NCBI RefSeq assembly: GCF_036322705.1
Contig: NZ_AP027270.1
Coordinates: 1,923,501-1,987,500, forward strand
Reading direction: 5' to 3'
Origin: Maricaulis maris
Lineage (GTDB): Bacteria > Pseudomonadota > Alphaproteobacteria > Caulobacterales > Maricaulaceae
DNA: 64,000 nucleotides
Positions 8,654-16,996 of this stretch are shown here, piece after piece. Numbering within the stretch: the first letter of the stretch is position 1; every line of letters begins with the position of its first letter. Under the pieces are notes generated by a model. It had not been told where the DNA came from. It saw only the letters and a program-made list of their open reading frames with translations, and ran no database searches. Position numbers and translations under genes: made by a program.

Positions 8654-9232
8654 ATGTCCCAACCGAAAACCTACACCGGGGTGGCCATCGCGCTGCACTG
8701 GATCATCGCGGTCCTTCTGGTCGGCATGGTCTTCTATGCCTGGAACATGGAAGAGCTGAAGGAGACGCTGTTCGCCGGAGGTGATGTGACGCTTGGCGAG
8801 GTGCAGTTCGCGTATAACGCGCACAAGACGGTGGGGCTGCTCATCCTGGTGCTCTCGCTCGGCCGCTTGGCCTGGCGCTTTACCCATCCGGTCCCCGCCC
8901 TGCCTGATGGCATGGCCGGCTGGGAGCGTTTTGCCGCGACCGCCACACATTGGGCGTTTTACGCCATCATGATCGGGATGCCGATTGGCGGCATGATCGC
9001 CGCCTCGGCAGCCGAACCGCCGACCCTGTTGTTCAACAATCCCGATTTCGTTCTGCCGAAACTGCCGGTCCCGCAGACCGAGGCTTTCCAGGAGTTTTCG
9101 GGCAGCGTGCACGGAGCCGGTGGCTGGGCCATTCTCGGCCTGCTCGGCCTGCACGTCGCCGCGGCCCTCAAGCACCAGTTCATCAACAAGGATGGATTGA
9201 TCGGCCGCATGATCCCGGTCCTGAAAGGATAA
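8654..9232 (+). CDS. Cytochrome b561, YceJ-like
   Basis: The 192-residue protein has four hydrophobic segments and histidines fitting haem ligation (ALHWIIAVLL, AHKTVGLLIL, ATHWAFYAIM, LGLLGLHVAAALKH). This is the pattern of bacterial cytochrome b561 (YceJ), a di-haem quinol-reactive membrane protein. It lies between two YceI genes and starts 1 nt after the first. In Escherichia coli yceJ and yceI are also adjacent, which supports a shared function, often linked to quinone or superoxide chemistry. Confidence 0.93.
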   Translation: MSQPKTYTGVAIALHWIIAVLLVGMVFYAWNMEELKETLFAGGDVTLGEVQFAYNAHKTVGLLILVLSLGRLAWRFTHPVPALPDGMAGWERFAATATHWAFYAIMIGMPIGGMIAASAAEPPTLLFNNPDFVLPKLPVPQTEAFQEFSGSVHGAGGWAILGLLGLHVAAALKHQFINKDGLIGRMIPVLKG

Positions 9233-9237
9233 CTGCC

Positions 9238-9795
9238 ATGTTGCGTACCCCCCTCGTCGCCCTGTCCCCGCTCGTTGCGCTTGCAGCCCTCACGGCGCCG
9301 GCGCTGGCGCAGGACTGGACGGTCGATCATGACGCCTCCTCGGTCGGCTTCGAGACGACGGTCTCCGGCGGCGCCGTGAGCGGCGGCTTCGAGACCTGGA
9401 CGGCAGACATCACGCTCGATCCGGACAATCTGGAGGCCGCCTCCATCGACGCCGCGGTCACCACCGCCAGCGGCTCGACCGGCAATCGCCAGATGGATGA
9501 CAGCATGCTGTCCAATGCCGGCCTCAACCCGACGGATTTCGAGACGGCGCGCTTCGTTTCCGACGATATCCGCGCCACCGAAACCGGCTATGAGGCACAC
9601 GGCACAATGACCATGCGCGGGAGCGAGCAGCCGGTGGTGATGCCCTTCACCCTGGCAATTGCCGATGGCCGCGCCGTCGCCGACAGCCGCTTCGTCATCG
9701 CCCGCGCCGATTTCGGTGTCGGCGGATCAAGCTGGGGCTCGGCAGCCGCCGAGGTGACCCTGGTCCTGCACATCGAAGCCGATGCGGCGCCATAG
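9238..9795 (+). CDS. YceI-family periplasmic protein
   Basis: The 185-residue product has a cleavable signal peptide (residues about 1-23, ending APALAQ) and a YceI barrel starting at DWTVDHDASSVGFET. Unlike the first YceI of the trio it has no lipobox, so it should be soluble in the periplasm. It starts 5 nt after the cytochrome b561 gene. The two YceI proteins are clearly divergent, so they probably do not come from a recent duplication. The ligand is unknown. Confidence 0.92.
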   Translation: MLRTPLVALSPLVALAALTAPALAQDWTVDHDASSVGFETTVSGGAVSGGFETWTADITLDPDNLEAASIDAAVTTASGSTGNRQMDDSMLSNAGLNPTDFETARFVSDDIRATETGYEAHGTMTMRGSEQPVVMPFTLAIADGRAVADSRFVIARADFGVGGSSWGSAAAEVTLVLHIEADAAP

Positions 9796-9845
9796 CTTGC
9801 GCGACGCGCTTGCATGACCGGCCACTCCGGGTCTAGCTCATCGCC

Positions 9846-10799
9846 ATGAGCGCACCTGTCAAACCTGCCAATGATCCGGCCGTGATCGATGAAGCCGTCG
9901 CCCTTCTCAAGGCGGGCGGCCTCGTCGCCATGCCGACCGAGACGGTCTACGGCCTCGCCGCCGATGCCGGCAATGCCGATGCGGTCGCGCGTCTCTATGC
10001 CGCCAAGGGCCGGCCGCGCTTCAATCCGCTGATCGCCCATGTCGCCGGGCCGAGCATGGCCTGGCGGCTGGCCGGCTGGCCCGACCTGGCCGAACAGCTC
10101 GCCGAAGCTTTCTGGCCAGGCCCGCTGACCCTGGTCCTGCCCAAGCGACCCGATGCGCCGATCGCCGATATCGCCAATGCAGGTCTCGACTCGATTGCCT
10201 TGCGTGCGCCGCGCCACACCGCGGCCCAGAGCCTGATCCGGGCCTTTGACGGCCCGCTGGTCGCCCCCAGCGCCAACCCGTCTGGCGGGATCAGCCCGAC
10301 CACGGCCCAGCATGTCGCGGACGGCCTCGGCGACCGGATCGATCTCATTCTCGATGGCGGGGCCTGCCCGGTTGGACTGGAATCCACCGTGATCGCCCTG
10401 CTCGGCGGCTTGCCGACCCTGCTGCGCCCGGGCGGTCTTCCCCGGCGCCAGATCGAGGCGATCACCGGCCGCCTCGAGGAGCCGGGCTCCAGCGAGACCC
10501 TGCTCGCACCCGGCATGATGAAAAGCCATTACGCCCCCAATGCCGCCATGCGCCTCAATGCCGAGACAGCCGAGGCCGGCGAAGTCCTGCTCGGTTTCGG
10601 GGCGATCGACGGCGATCTCAACCTGTCCGCCGCCGGTGATCTCGCCGAGGCTGCGACCGGGCTTTTCGCGGCCCTGCGCGCACTCGATGCCCGCGGCGCG
10701 GCGCGGATTGCGGTTGCACCGATCCCCAATGAGGGTTTGGGTGAAGCGATCAATGACCGCCTGCAACGCGCCGCCGCCCCCAAAGACGACCTGACCTGA
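9846..10799 (+). CDS. sua5: Sua5-type L-threonylcarbamoyladenylate synthase
   Basis: This 317-residue enzyme makes threonylcarbamoyl-AMP from threonine, bicarbonate and ATP, the first step of the t6A37 tRNA modification. The N-terminal YrdC domain (about 1-205) has the signature MPTETVYGLAADA, the KGRPRFNPL loop and SANPSGGISPT. The C-terminal Sua5 domain (about 230-317) is present, with the conserved linker APGMMKSHYAP, so this is the long Sua5 form and not the short TsaC. The gene is followed after 35 nt by an unrelated FAD-dependent dehydrogenase gene. Confidence 0.95.
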   Translation: MSAPVKPANDPAVIDEAVALLKAGGLVAMPTETVYGLAADAGNADAVARLYAAKGRPRFNPLIAHVAGPSMAWRLAGWPDLAEQLAEAFWPGPLTLVLPKRPDAPIADIANAGLDSIALRAPRHTAAQSLIRAFDGPLVAPSANPSGGISPTTAQHVADGLGDRIDLILDGGACPVGLESTVIALLGGLPTLLRPGGLPRRQIEAITGRLEEPGSSETLLAPGMMKSHYAPNAAMRLNAETAEAGEVLLGFGAIDGDLNLSAAGDLAEAATGLFAALRALDARGAARIAVAPIPNEGLGEAINDRLQRAAAPKDDLT

Positions 10800-10834
10800 G
10801 CTGAGCTGATTTCCGAACACCGACCGGACCTGCC

Positions 10835-12271
10835 ATGACCGTGACCGATACGCCCGCCGCCCCCGCCACCAGCCCCCTGCCGGAAGGTCTTGCCGACGCA
10901 CTCAAAGCCGTGCTCGGCCCGAAGGGCTGGTCGGACGATGCACACGAGATGGCGCCACATATCGCCGACTGGCGCGGCCGCTATCAGGGCTCGACCCCGA
11001 TCCTGCTCAAGCCGGCCAGCACGGACGAGGTCGCTGCCTGCGTCCGTTTGTGCCACGAGGCCGGTATCGCGATCACTCCGCAAGGCGGCAATACCTCGCT
11101 GTGCGGTGCGGCCACACCAATGGGCGAGGTGCTGCTGACGCTCAAGCGCATGACCGCGATCCGCGAGGTCGATATCGACAATGACTCGATGACGGTCGAG
11201 GCCGGCTGCGTGCTGGAAAACCTGCAAAACCTCGCCGCCGAGAATAATCGCCTCTTCCCGCTCTCGCTGGGATCGCAGGGCTCGGCGATGATTGGCGGGC
11301 TGATCTCGACCAATGCCGGCGGCGTGCATGTGCTGCGCTATGGCATGACGCGCGAACTCGTCCTGGGCCTCGAGGCCGTGCTGCCGGACGGGACGATCTG
11401 GTCCGGCCTGACGGGCCTCCGCAAGGACAATACCGGGTATGATCTCAAGCAAATGCTGATCGGCGCCGAGGGCACGCTGGGCATCATCACCGCCGCGACC
11501 CTGAAACTCTTCCCGCGCCCGGCGCGGATGGAAGTCGCCTTTTGCGGCCTGGCCAGCCCCGACGATGCCGTGAAATTCCTCGGCCTCGCCAAACAGGTCT
11601 CCGGCGGCGCGGTCACGGCCTTCGAGCTGATGCCGCGCATGGCATTGGAGATGGTGCTGGAGCATGTCCCCGGTACGCGCGATCCGCTGACCGGAGAACA
11701 CGCTTGGTATGTGGTCTGTGAAATGAGTTTCGGCCGCGCCGACGGGGCCCGCGAAACAATGGAGGACGCGCTTGGCCAGGGCTTTGAGGCAGCGCTGATC
11801 GAGGATGCCGCGATCGCCGAGAATGACAGCCAGATCCATGACTTCTGGCGCCTGCGCGAGACCATTGCCGAGGCCGAACGCGCCCATGGCAAGGCGGTCA
11901 AGCACGACGTATCCATCCCGGTCTCCAAGATGCCGGCCTTCCTCAGCCAGGCGACCGCGGCCGTGGAAGCGGCCTTCCCCGGCGCGCTGGTGGTCGCCTT
12001 CGGCCATGTCGGCGATGGCAATGTCCACTTCAACGTCGCCGCCCGCGAAGCCGGCGCCGATGACGGCTTCATCGCCGAAGCCGCCCCGCTCTCACGTCTG
12101 GTCTACGACCTGGTCGACAGCTTCGGCGGTTCGATCTCGGCCGAGCATGGCATCGGCATATTGAAACGCGCCGAACTGGCCAGCCGCAAACCGGTCGATG
12201 TGGCGGTGATGCGGGCGATCAAGTCGGCGCTGGACCCCAGGAGCATCATGAATCCGCGGGTTTTGCTGTAA
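10835..12271 (+). CDS. FAD-linked 2-hydroxyacid dehydrogenase (D2HGDH/GlcD-like)
   Basis: The 478-residue protein combines an FAD-binding PCMH domain (about 30-220: GGNTSLCGAATP, GSQGSAMIGGLISTNAGG) with an FAD-oxidase C-terminal domain (about 230-475: GHVGDGNVHFNV and SAEHGIG). This arrangement is shared by D-2-hydroxyglutarate and D-lactate dehydrogenases. HIADWRGRYQG near the N-terminus is typical of the proteobacterial branch often annotated as D-2-hydroxyglutarate dehydrogenase, which is linked to serine biosynthesis by removing the side product of SerA. The substrate cannot be fixed from sequence alone. Confidence 0.9.
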   Translation: MTVTDTPAAPATSPLPEGLADALKAVLGPKGWSDDAHEMAPHIADWRGRYQGSTPILLKPASTDEVAACVRLCHEAGIAITPQGGNTSLCGAATPMGEVLLTLKRMTAIREVDIDNDSMTVEAGCVLENLQNLAAENNRLFPLSLGSQGSAMIGGLISTNAGGVHVLRYGMTRELVLGLEAVLPDGTIWSGLTGLRKDNTGYDLKQMLIGAEGTLGIITAATLKLFPRPARMEVAFCGLASPDDAVKFLGLAKQVSGGAVTAFELMPRMALEMVLEHVPGTRDPLTGEHAWYVVCEMSFGRADGARETMEDALGQGFEAALIEDAAIAENDSQIHDFWRLRETIAEAERAHGKAVKHDVSIPVSKMPAFLSQATAAVEAAFPGALVVAFGHVGDGNVHFNVAAREAGADDGFIAEAAPLSRLVYDLVDSFGGSISAEHGIGILKRAELASRKPVDVAVMRAIKSALDPRSIMNPRVLL

Positions 12272-12344
12272 CGACGGATGCAGGGCGGGCCGACCCGCAG
12301 GTCGAAATTTACGCCGGCGCGTCTTCGCAGGGCGAGTCATAAAT

Positions 12345-12459
12345 CGCTTGTCAGCCAGCAGGCCGTCTCCGGTTCTTCAGGTCAAGGGTGAAACCGCGAA
12401 GCGGCGGCTTTGCCGCCCTTGACCTGAAGAACCGGAGACGGCGATCTCTCGGCAAGCGG
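12345..12459 (+). repeat. Intergenic palindromic element, copy A
   Basis: This 115-bp element has a perfect 26-bp inverted repeat (12363-12388 and 12416-12441, arm CCGTCTCCGGTTCTTCAG continued by GTCAAGGG) around a 27-nt G/C-rich core that can itself fold. The left end is CGCTTGTCAGCCAGC and the right end is CTCGGCAAGCGG. Related copies lie at 26920, 28014, 30076 and 37160. No protein is encoded. It fills most of the 356-bp gap between the FAD-dehydrogenase gene and yaaA. Confidence 0.9.
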
Positions 12460-12627
12460 TGTATGGAATGGTGTGCGCGCGGCGCGGAGGACCACAAAGC
12501 TTTGGGGGCCTTGCCTCTTCATAGCTACCCTCTATCCCAGCCATGAATCATTTCAGCCCACAGCACCGCGTCCGCGTCTGGAAACCGGCGGGCGCACTCC
12601 CTATCCTTTGGGACTAGGAGATTGCCC

Positions 12628-13419
12628 ATGCTGATTCTGCTCTCGCCCGCCAAGAACATGAATTTTGACGCCGTCGATCGCGACCTGCCGGCGACCACGC
12701 CGGACCTGATCGACGAGACGCGGATCCTGTCAAAGACGACGCGGCAGCTTTCGGCGGCGAAGATCCAGTCGATGATGAAGATCAATGATGATCTCGCCCG
12801 TCTCAATCGCGAGCGCTTCCAGGCCTTTGACGCCGACCAACCGGGCGAGAAGCAGGCCGCCTTCGCGTTCAATGGCGAGGTCTATCGCGGTCTCGAGGCC
12901 GAAACCCTGTCCGCCGAGGACCTGGCCTGGGCCCAGGACCATTTGCGCATCCTGTCGGGCATGTATGGCGCCCTGAAACCGCTCGACGCCATCCACCCCT
13001 ATCGCCTCGAGATGGGCCGCAAGCTGCACACACGGCGCGGCGAGAGCCTCTATGATTTCTGGGGCGACCGCATCGCGAAGGAACTCAACAGCCTGCAGGC
13101 CGACGCCAAAGAGCCGGTCATTCTCAACCTGGCCTCGAACGAGTACTTTAAGGCGGTCGACAGGAAGGCCATCAGGGGCCGCGTCATCACCGCCACCTTC
13201 AAGGAAGAGAAGGACGGCCAGCTGCGCGCGCTCATGGTCTTCGCCAAGAAGGCCCGCGGCATGATGGCCCGCTGGGTCATCGAGAACCGGGTGACCAACC
13301 CGGCCGACCTGGTGAAATTTGACCTGGGCGGCTACCGGTTTGAAGCGGCCGGGTCGAGCGAAGGCGATCTGCTGTTCACGCGGCCTCAGCCGGCGGCGGC
13401 GGGGAAGAAGGCGGCTTAG
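12628..13419 (+). CDS. yaaA: YaaA-family (DUF328/UPF0246) peroxide-stress protein
   Basis: The product has 263 residues. The start MLILLSPAKNMNF was preferred over a TTG six bases upstream because AGGAG is 7 nt from the ATG. Conserved family features are LSPAKNMNFD, FNGEVYRGLEA, ILSGMYGALKPLD and MGRKLHTRRGESLYDFWG. In Escherichia coli YaaA reduces intracellular iron and DNA damage during peroxide stress and has DNA-binding ability. The gene is alone and followed by a hairpin with a short T-run. Confidence 0.94.
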   Translation: MLILLSPAKNMNFDAVDRDLPATTPDLIDETRILSKTTRQLSAAKIQSMMKINDDLARLNRERFQAFDADQPGEKQAAFAFNGEVYRGLEAETLSAEDLAWAQDHLRILSGMYGALKPLDAIHPYRLEMGRKLHTRRGESLYDFWGDRIAKELNSLQADAKEPVILNLASNEYFKAVDRKAIRGRVITATFKEEKDGQLRALMVFAKKARGMMARWVIENRVTNPADLVKFDLGGYRFEAAGSSEGDLLFTRPQPAAAGKKAA

Positions 13420-13468
13420 CGCCCCTATTCCACGCGCCTGCAAGATATGATACAACCCAAGGGCCGCC

Positions 13469-13493
13469 GGGGACGGGGCTAGCCGTCCCCTTT
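13469..13493 (+). terminator. Probable terminator of yaaA
   Basis: The stem GGGGACGG/CCGTCCCC has a 6-nt loop (GGCTAG) and is followed by TTT. It lies 50 nt after the yaaA stop. The T-run is short, so termination may be partial. Confidence 0.5.
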
Positions 13494-13529
13494 GGCCGCC
13501 CTTTAGGCGAGAGAGAGCCGGATCATCAG

Positions 13530-13638
13530 GGTCCACCCGCCGATCCGTCTTCTTCTCACCCAAAGGACGAGAGAGAGTTTCGGAAGCCGAAACATATCTC
13601 CCTCCTTGGATTGCGCCGGCCCTTGTGGCCGGCGTTTT
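13530..13638 (+). ncRNA. Candidate small RNA with anti-Shine-Dalgarno-like segment
   Basis: Directly before the terminator at 13614-13638 lies a compact foldable segment: AAGGACGAGAGAGAG, a perfect hairpin TTTCGG-AAG-CCGAAA, then an exposed CTCCCTCCTT tract able to pair with ribosome-binding sites or with the AAGGA upstream. Pyrimidine-rich anti-Shine-Dalgarno loops are a known feature of several alphaproteobacterial small RNAs. No open reading frame fits. The 5' end is a guess, and no clear promoter is visible. Read-through from yaaA could also supply the transcript. Confidence 0.35.
13614..13638 (+). terminator. Intrinsic terminator not preceded by a protein gene
   Basis: A 7-bp stem (CGCCGGC/GCCGGCG) with a 7-nt loop is followed by TTTT. 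It lies about 195 nt past the yaaA stop and beyond another hairpin, so it may serve a separate short transcript. Confidence 0.65.
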
Positions 13639-13874
13639 CATGTTAGCACAAATACACGCAATACGTGTAAATTGACCCATTCAAAACTATGCTCAAGCTT
13701 TCGCCTTAATGGGCGAGGGGTACCGCAAAGCGGTGGAGTGGGTGACCGACGGTCAGTGCAGGAACGCTGCGCGTTTCACCCCTTCCGACCCTGGGCTGCG
13801 ACCCGGCCCACCTTCCTTATCAAGGGGAAGGACCTGGATGCCTCCCTTGAGGCCGAAAAGCACCGCTCGCGTTG

Positions 13875-13904
13875 AGGTCCCAGGGACAAGCCGGGGGATG
13901 ATGG
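13875..13904 (-). repeat. Single degenerate arm of the 30-bp-arm repeat
   Basis: Thirty bases closely match the right arm of the repeats at 29916-30014 and 43647-43773 (AGGTCC, then GACAAGCCGGGGGATGA), with substitutions. No matching left arm is nearby, so it is a decayed fragment. Confidence 0.6.
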
Positions 13905-13928
13905 TGGAGGGTTTTCGGAAATCCGCAC

Positions 13929-14507
13929 CTATAGGCGGCGGCAGAATGGCTCACTTCGCCAAGATGTGAAGTTCTCGCGCGTATTCCAGAACGTCACCGC
14001 TGCCAAACAAACCTCGCGAGCAGAGTCGGGGCTCGTGCGCGAGATCAGTAACACCTCGAACGGAGCCACTCGCAGTCCCGCGTCCGGAAAGTCTTCGTTC
14101 CGGAGATAGCAACGGTCAGTCGACGCGCAGGCTTCGAACGCGCGTTCCAGATTCTGACTGAGATAGGAAAATACGGAGACAAAAGGGGTTTCAGTGTGGC
14201 GCCCCTCGGATGATGAGACCATCCGTGCCCACCTGACAGGGACCACTCCGGGAACGTCACCCACATGGTGGCTCACCGCCGTCCCATCCGCGCTCGCGTC
14301 GATAACAACGTATGCACATTCGTCTCCGCAGTGGGCGTAGATGACGCTGTCAGCTCCTCCACCGGAGAGTATCGGGCCCTGATAGTCAGCCATTTCGCCC
14401 AGCCACGGCGGCTCGACTTGCTCAAGCTGACGAACCAGCTCGTCATCCGAATGGGAAGCACAGCCAACCAGCGCGAACGCGACCAAAGCGAAAGCAAGCT
14501 TGTTCAA
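13929..14507 (-). CDS. Predicted lipoprotein of unknown function
   Basis: The 192-residue product starts with TTG (14505-14507) preceded by GGAGA at good spacing, and MNKLAFALVAFALVGCASH is a lipoprotein signal with Cys16. The mature part contains eight further cysteines at irregular spacing, which could form disulfides in the periplasm. I recognise no family. G+C content looks lower than in neighbouring genes, and the gene borders repeat debris, so acquisition by transfer is possible. It is divergent from bdhA, with 213 bp between starts. Confidence 0.6.
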   Translation of the reverse strand: MNKLAFALVAFALVGCASHSDDELVRQLEQVEPPWLGEMADYQGPILSGGGADSVIYAHCGDECAYVVIDASADGTAVSHHVGDVPGVVPVRWARMVSSSEGRHTETPFVSVFSYLSQNLERAFEACASTDRCYLRNEDFPDAGLRVAPFEVLLISRTSPDSAREVCLAAVTFWNTRENFTSWRSEPFCRRL

Positions 14508-14720
14508 TTCAAGTCTCCGCTTCCCAAGGCAACAGATGATGGCGTCAAACAGCCGCTCTCGCTCGACGCTACACTCGCCGCGCCTCTCTAGCTAGCGTCC
14601 CTCCCGGAACTCCTGTGAGCAGACTGACGGCTCCTCCCACACCCGCTGGGAACACCTCCCCCTTGACCTCCCCGTCGCCATCCCGTCTCTTGCGCTCAGC
14701 GCAAAGTTGAAGGGTGGTTC

Positions 14721-15521
14721 ATGTCTGGAATTCGTACCGATCTCACCGGCCAGGTGGCCCTGATCACCGGCTCGACCAGCGGCATTGGCGCGGCGATGGC
14801 CGGGGCGCTGGCGGAAAATGGTTGTCACATCATTCTCAACGGGCTGGGCGACGCGGCCGAGATCGAGGCCCTGCGGGCGCGGCTGGCCAGTGATCATGGT
14901 GTCGAGGTGCGCTATCACCCGGCCAACATGCTCAAGCCGGACGAGATCGCCGACATGGTCGCCTCGGCCGAGCGCGAATTCGGTCGGCTGGACATCCTTT
15001 TGTCCAATGCCGGCATCCAGCACGTCGCGCCGGTCGAGGACTTCCCGACCGAAAAATGGGACGCCATCATTGCCATCAACCTGACCTCGGTCTTCCACGC
15101 CGCCAAGGCCGCCGTGCCGATCATGAAGCGCCAGGGCAAGGGGCGGATCGTCAATCTCGCCTCGGCCCACGGTCTGGTCGCCTCGCCCTTCAAGTCGGCC
15201 TATGTCGCGGCCAAGCATGGCGTGATGGGCTTTACCAAGACGCTGGCGCTGGAAGTCGCCGAACAGGGCATCACCTGCAATGCGATCTGTCCGGGCTATG
15301 TGAAGACACCGCTGGTCGAGATGCAGATCGCCGATACAGCGAAAGCGCGCGGGATTTCCGAGGAAGAGGTGGTCCGCGACGTCATGCTGGCGGCCCAGCC
15401 GACCAAGCAGTTCGTGACCTATGAGCAGCTCGCCGGTGCTTTGCTCTATCTTGTCTCCGATGCCGGGGCCAATATGAATGGTTCCTGGATCAGCATAGAC
15501 GGCGGATGGACTGCGAAGTGA
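14721..15521 (+). CDS. bdhA: 3-hydroxybutyrate dehydrogenase (SDR family)
   Basis: The 266-residue protein is a classical short-chain dehydrogenase: TGSTSGIG at 16-23 for NAD binding, NNAG-equivalent SNAG, catalytic Ser148, Tyr161 and Lys165 (YVAAK). The segments HGLVASPFKSAYVAAKHG and ICPGYVKTPLVE with a long C-terminal lid are characteristic of D-3-hydroxybutyrate dehydrogenases, which interconvert 3-hydroxybutyrate and acetoacetate during polyhydroxybutyrate or ketone-body use. It heads an overlapping run of four genes. The start follows an AAGGGTGG ribosome-binding site. Confidence 0.93.
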   Translation: MSGIRTDLTGQVALITGSTSGIGAAMAGALAENGCHIILNGLGDAAEIEALRARLASDHGVEVRYHPANMLKPDEIADMVASAEREFGRLDILLSNAGIQHVAPVEDFPTEKWDAIIAINLTSVFHAAKAAVPIMKRQGKGRIVNLASAHGLVASPFKSAYVAAKHGVMGFTKTLALEVAEQGITCNAICPGYVKTPLVEMQIADTAKARGISEEEVVRDVMLAAQPTKQFVTYEQLAGALLYLVSDAGANMNGSWISIDGGWTAK

Positions 15522-15919
15522 ATGACAATGAAGCCATCCTGAAGATCGACTACAACGAGATCCCGGTCACCGACATGGCCGCCGCGAAAGCCTTCTACAG
15601 GGCCGCGTTTGGCTGGGACTTCCTCGATTTTGGGCCGGACTATGCGGCTTTCCAGAATGCGGGCCTCGATGGCGGACTGCGCCGCGAAGACACGCGCTTC
15701 CCGCAAGGCTGCCTGATCATCCTCAAGGCCAAGGATATCCTCGCCGCCGAGGCGCGGGTCGAGGGCGCCGGCGGCGCGATCATCAAGCGCGAGGATTTCC
15801 CCGGCGGACGTCGTTTCCATTTCACCGATCCGGCCGGCAACGAGCTCGCCCTGTGGTCGCCGAACGGCAAGTATGACCCGCACCCTGACCCCGACGCCGC
15901 GAATGATCCGGACGCATGA
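15518..15919 (+). CDS. VOC-superfamily (glyoxalase-like) protein
   Basis: The 133-residue product has one VOC beta-alpha-beta-beta-beta module pair (KIDYNEIPVTDMAAAKAFY at the start, RRFHFTDPAGNELALWS at the end). I chose GTG at 15518, giving a 4-base GTGA overlap with the bdhA stop and a GGCGGATGGA site about 7 nt upstream; an ATG at 15506 would place that site directly against the start. Family members include glyoxalases, dioxygenases and resistance proteins, so the reaction is open. It overlaps the Nudix gene by 4 nt. Confidence 0.85.
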   Translation: MNDNEAILKIDYNEIPVTDMAAAKAFYRAAFGWDFLDFGPDYAAFQNAGLDGGLRREDTRFPQGCLIILKAKDILAAEARVEGAGGAIIKREDFPGGRRFHFTDPAGNELALWSPNGKYDPHPDPDAANDPDA

Positions 15920-16380
15920 ACGATAATCAGAGCCCGCGCCGCCAACCGACGCCCGGGGCCGGCATGGTCGTGTTTCGCGGCGATGAGGTGCTGCTGATCA
16001 AGCGCGGCAAACCGCCCTATGAGGGGCAGTGGTCGCTGCCCGGCGGCAAGATCGAATATGGTGAGACGGCGGCCGAGGGAGCCCTGCGCGAGCTGTCCGA
16101 AGAGACCGGAACCACGGCCCGCATTGTCGGCCTGATCGATGTCATCGACAGTATCGGCCTGCGCGAGGACGGACAGCCGGGCGACTGGCATTATCTGCTG
16201 GTCGACTTTGTCGGCATCTGGACCGGCGGCGAGCCGGTCGCGGCGGACGATGTCACCGAGGCGGCCTTCTTCCCCTTCGAGAAAGCCGTGAGCCTGACCC
16301 GTTGGGACAAGACCCGCGATGTCATCGGCCGCGCCCGCGACATGCTGGCTGCCATGAGCGCGCCACAATCCCGGGCATGA
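15916..16380 (+). CDS. Nudix hydrolase, ADP-ribose pyrophosphatase-like
   Basis: The 154-residue product has a full Nudix box (GGKIEYGETAAEGALREL, then SEETGT), so it should be an active Mg-dependent hydrolase of a nucleoside diphosphate derivative. The N-terminal PTPGAGMVVFRGDEVLLIKR is typical of the ADP-ribose pyrophosphatase/MutT-like branch. The start overlaps the VOC stop (ATGA), and its own stop overlaps the next start in the same way, so translation is probably coupled along the operon. Confidence 0.93.
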   Translation: MNDNQSPRRQPTPGAGMVVFRGDEVLLIKRGKPPYEGQWSLPGGKIEYGETAAEGALRELSEETGTTARIVGLIDVIDSIGLREDGQPGDWHYLLVDFVGIWTGGEPVAADDVTEAAFFPFEKAVSLTRWDKTRDVIGRARDMLAAMSAPQSRA

Positions 16381-16886
16381 TGCGCGCCATGCGTGCACAT
16401 CGCCTCTTTCCGGCCCGCCTGGCCCTGCTTTTCTTGGCCCTCGCGGCTCTGAGCCTGACGGCTTTGGCCAGCGCTCCGGCGATGGCCCAGAAGCCGCGTG
16501 ACTTCGAGCGTCCGGTAGCGATGGAAACCAGCCCGTCCGTCATTCCCCAGGACAACGGGATCAGCGCCGACATCCGCGAAGAACTCGATCTTGAGCGGAC
16601 CCTGCCTTTCCTCGCTTATACGCTGGGCGAGCTGCATTATCTCGCCTTCTCCTGCGACAGCCCCGACGACCAGCAATGGCGCCAGCAAATGGTCGAGCTT
16701 CTGGCCATGGAGGCGGCAGATAATGGGCGCTGGCGCGACCGGCTGATCCAGAGCTTCAATGACGGGTATCGCGCCCAGCAACGCTACCGCACCCGCTGCG
16801 GCCTGGAAGCCGATGCCGAACGCCGCGCGCTTGCCCATCGCGGCCGGGACCTGTCGGAAATGATGCGCGCCGCCTATTTCGACTGA
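16377..16886 (+). CDS. Secreted TIGR02301-like protein
   Basis: The 169-residue product starts at MMRAMRAHRLF inside an ATGA overlap with the Nudix gene. A signal peptide covers residues about 1-38 (ending APAMAQ). The mature part holds LGELHYLAFSC, WRQQMVELLAMEA, FNDGYRAQQRYRTRC, the pattern I associate with the alphaproteobacterial TIGR02301 family, of unknown function; neighbouring Nudix genes are also common there. Two conserved cysteines could form a disulfide. It would act in the periplasm. Confidence 0.8.
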   Translation: MMRAMRAHRLFPARLALLFLALAALSLTALASAPAMAQKPRDFERPVAMETSPSVIPQDNGISADIREELDLERTLPFLAYTLGELHYLAFSCDSPDDQQWRQQMVELLAMEAADNGRWRDRLIQSFNDGYRAQQRYRTRCGLEADAERRALAHRGRDLSEMMRAAYFD

Positions 16887-16964
16887 GCGGGCCCTGCAAT
16901 CGGGCATGCGACGGGGGACGCGGTTCCGATTTGTCCCGTTCCAATCGTCATGAATGCGCGTTAC

Positions 16965-16977
16965 TCATACGGTATGA
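16965..16977. promoter_or_regulatory. Short palindrome before the ABC efflux operon
   Basis: TCATAC-G-GTATGA is a perfect 6-bp inverted repeat with a 1-nt centre, 19 nt upstream of the first start codon of the operon. The position suits an operator, but no regulator gene is adjacent and the site is short. Confidence 0.3.
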
Positions 16978-16996
16978 CCGAATTTGAGGGGCGCGC

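Larger units (their letters stand above)
13420..13928. other. Gene-poor stretch with hairpins and repeat debris
   Basis: These 509 bases contain two terminator-like hairpins (13469-13493, 13614-13638), a possible small RNA between them, a short inverted repeat TACACG/CGTGTA at 13653-13669, and from about 13700 low-complexity repeat remnants that include one arm of the second repeat family (13875-13904). Reading frames across this stretch are made of repeat sequence and are not credible genes. Confidence 0.6.

Noticed and set aside
12345-12459. CRISPR array or tRNA as an explanation for the palindromic elements
   Set aside because: Copies are kilobases apart without regular spacers, and they do not form a cloverleaf.
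13606-13969. Open frames that include RGMMVEGF
   Set aside because: They run through terminator and repeat sequence; the PGTSRGM-type motif comes from the repeat arm.
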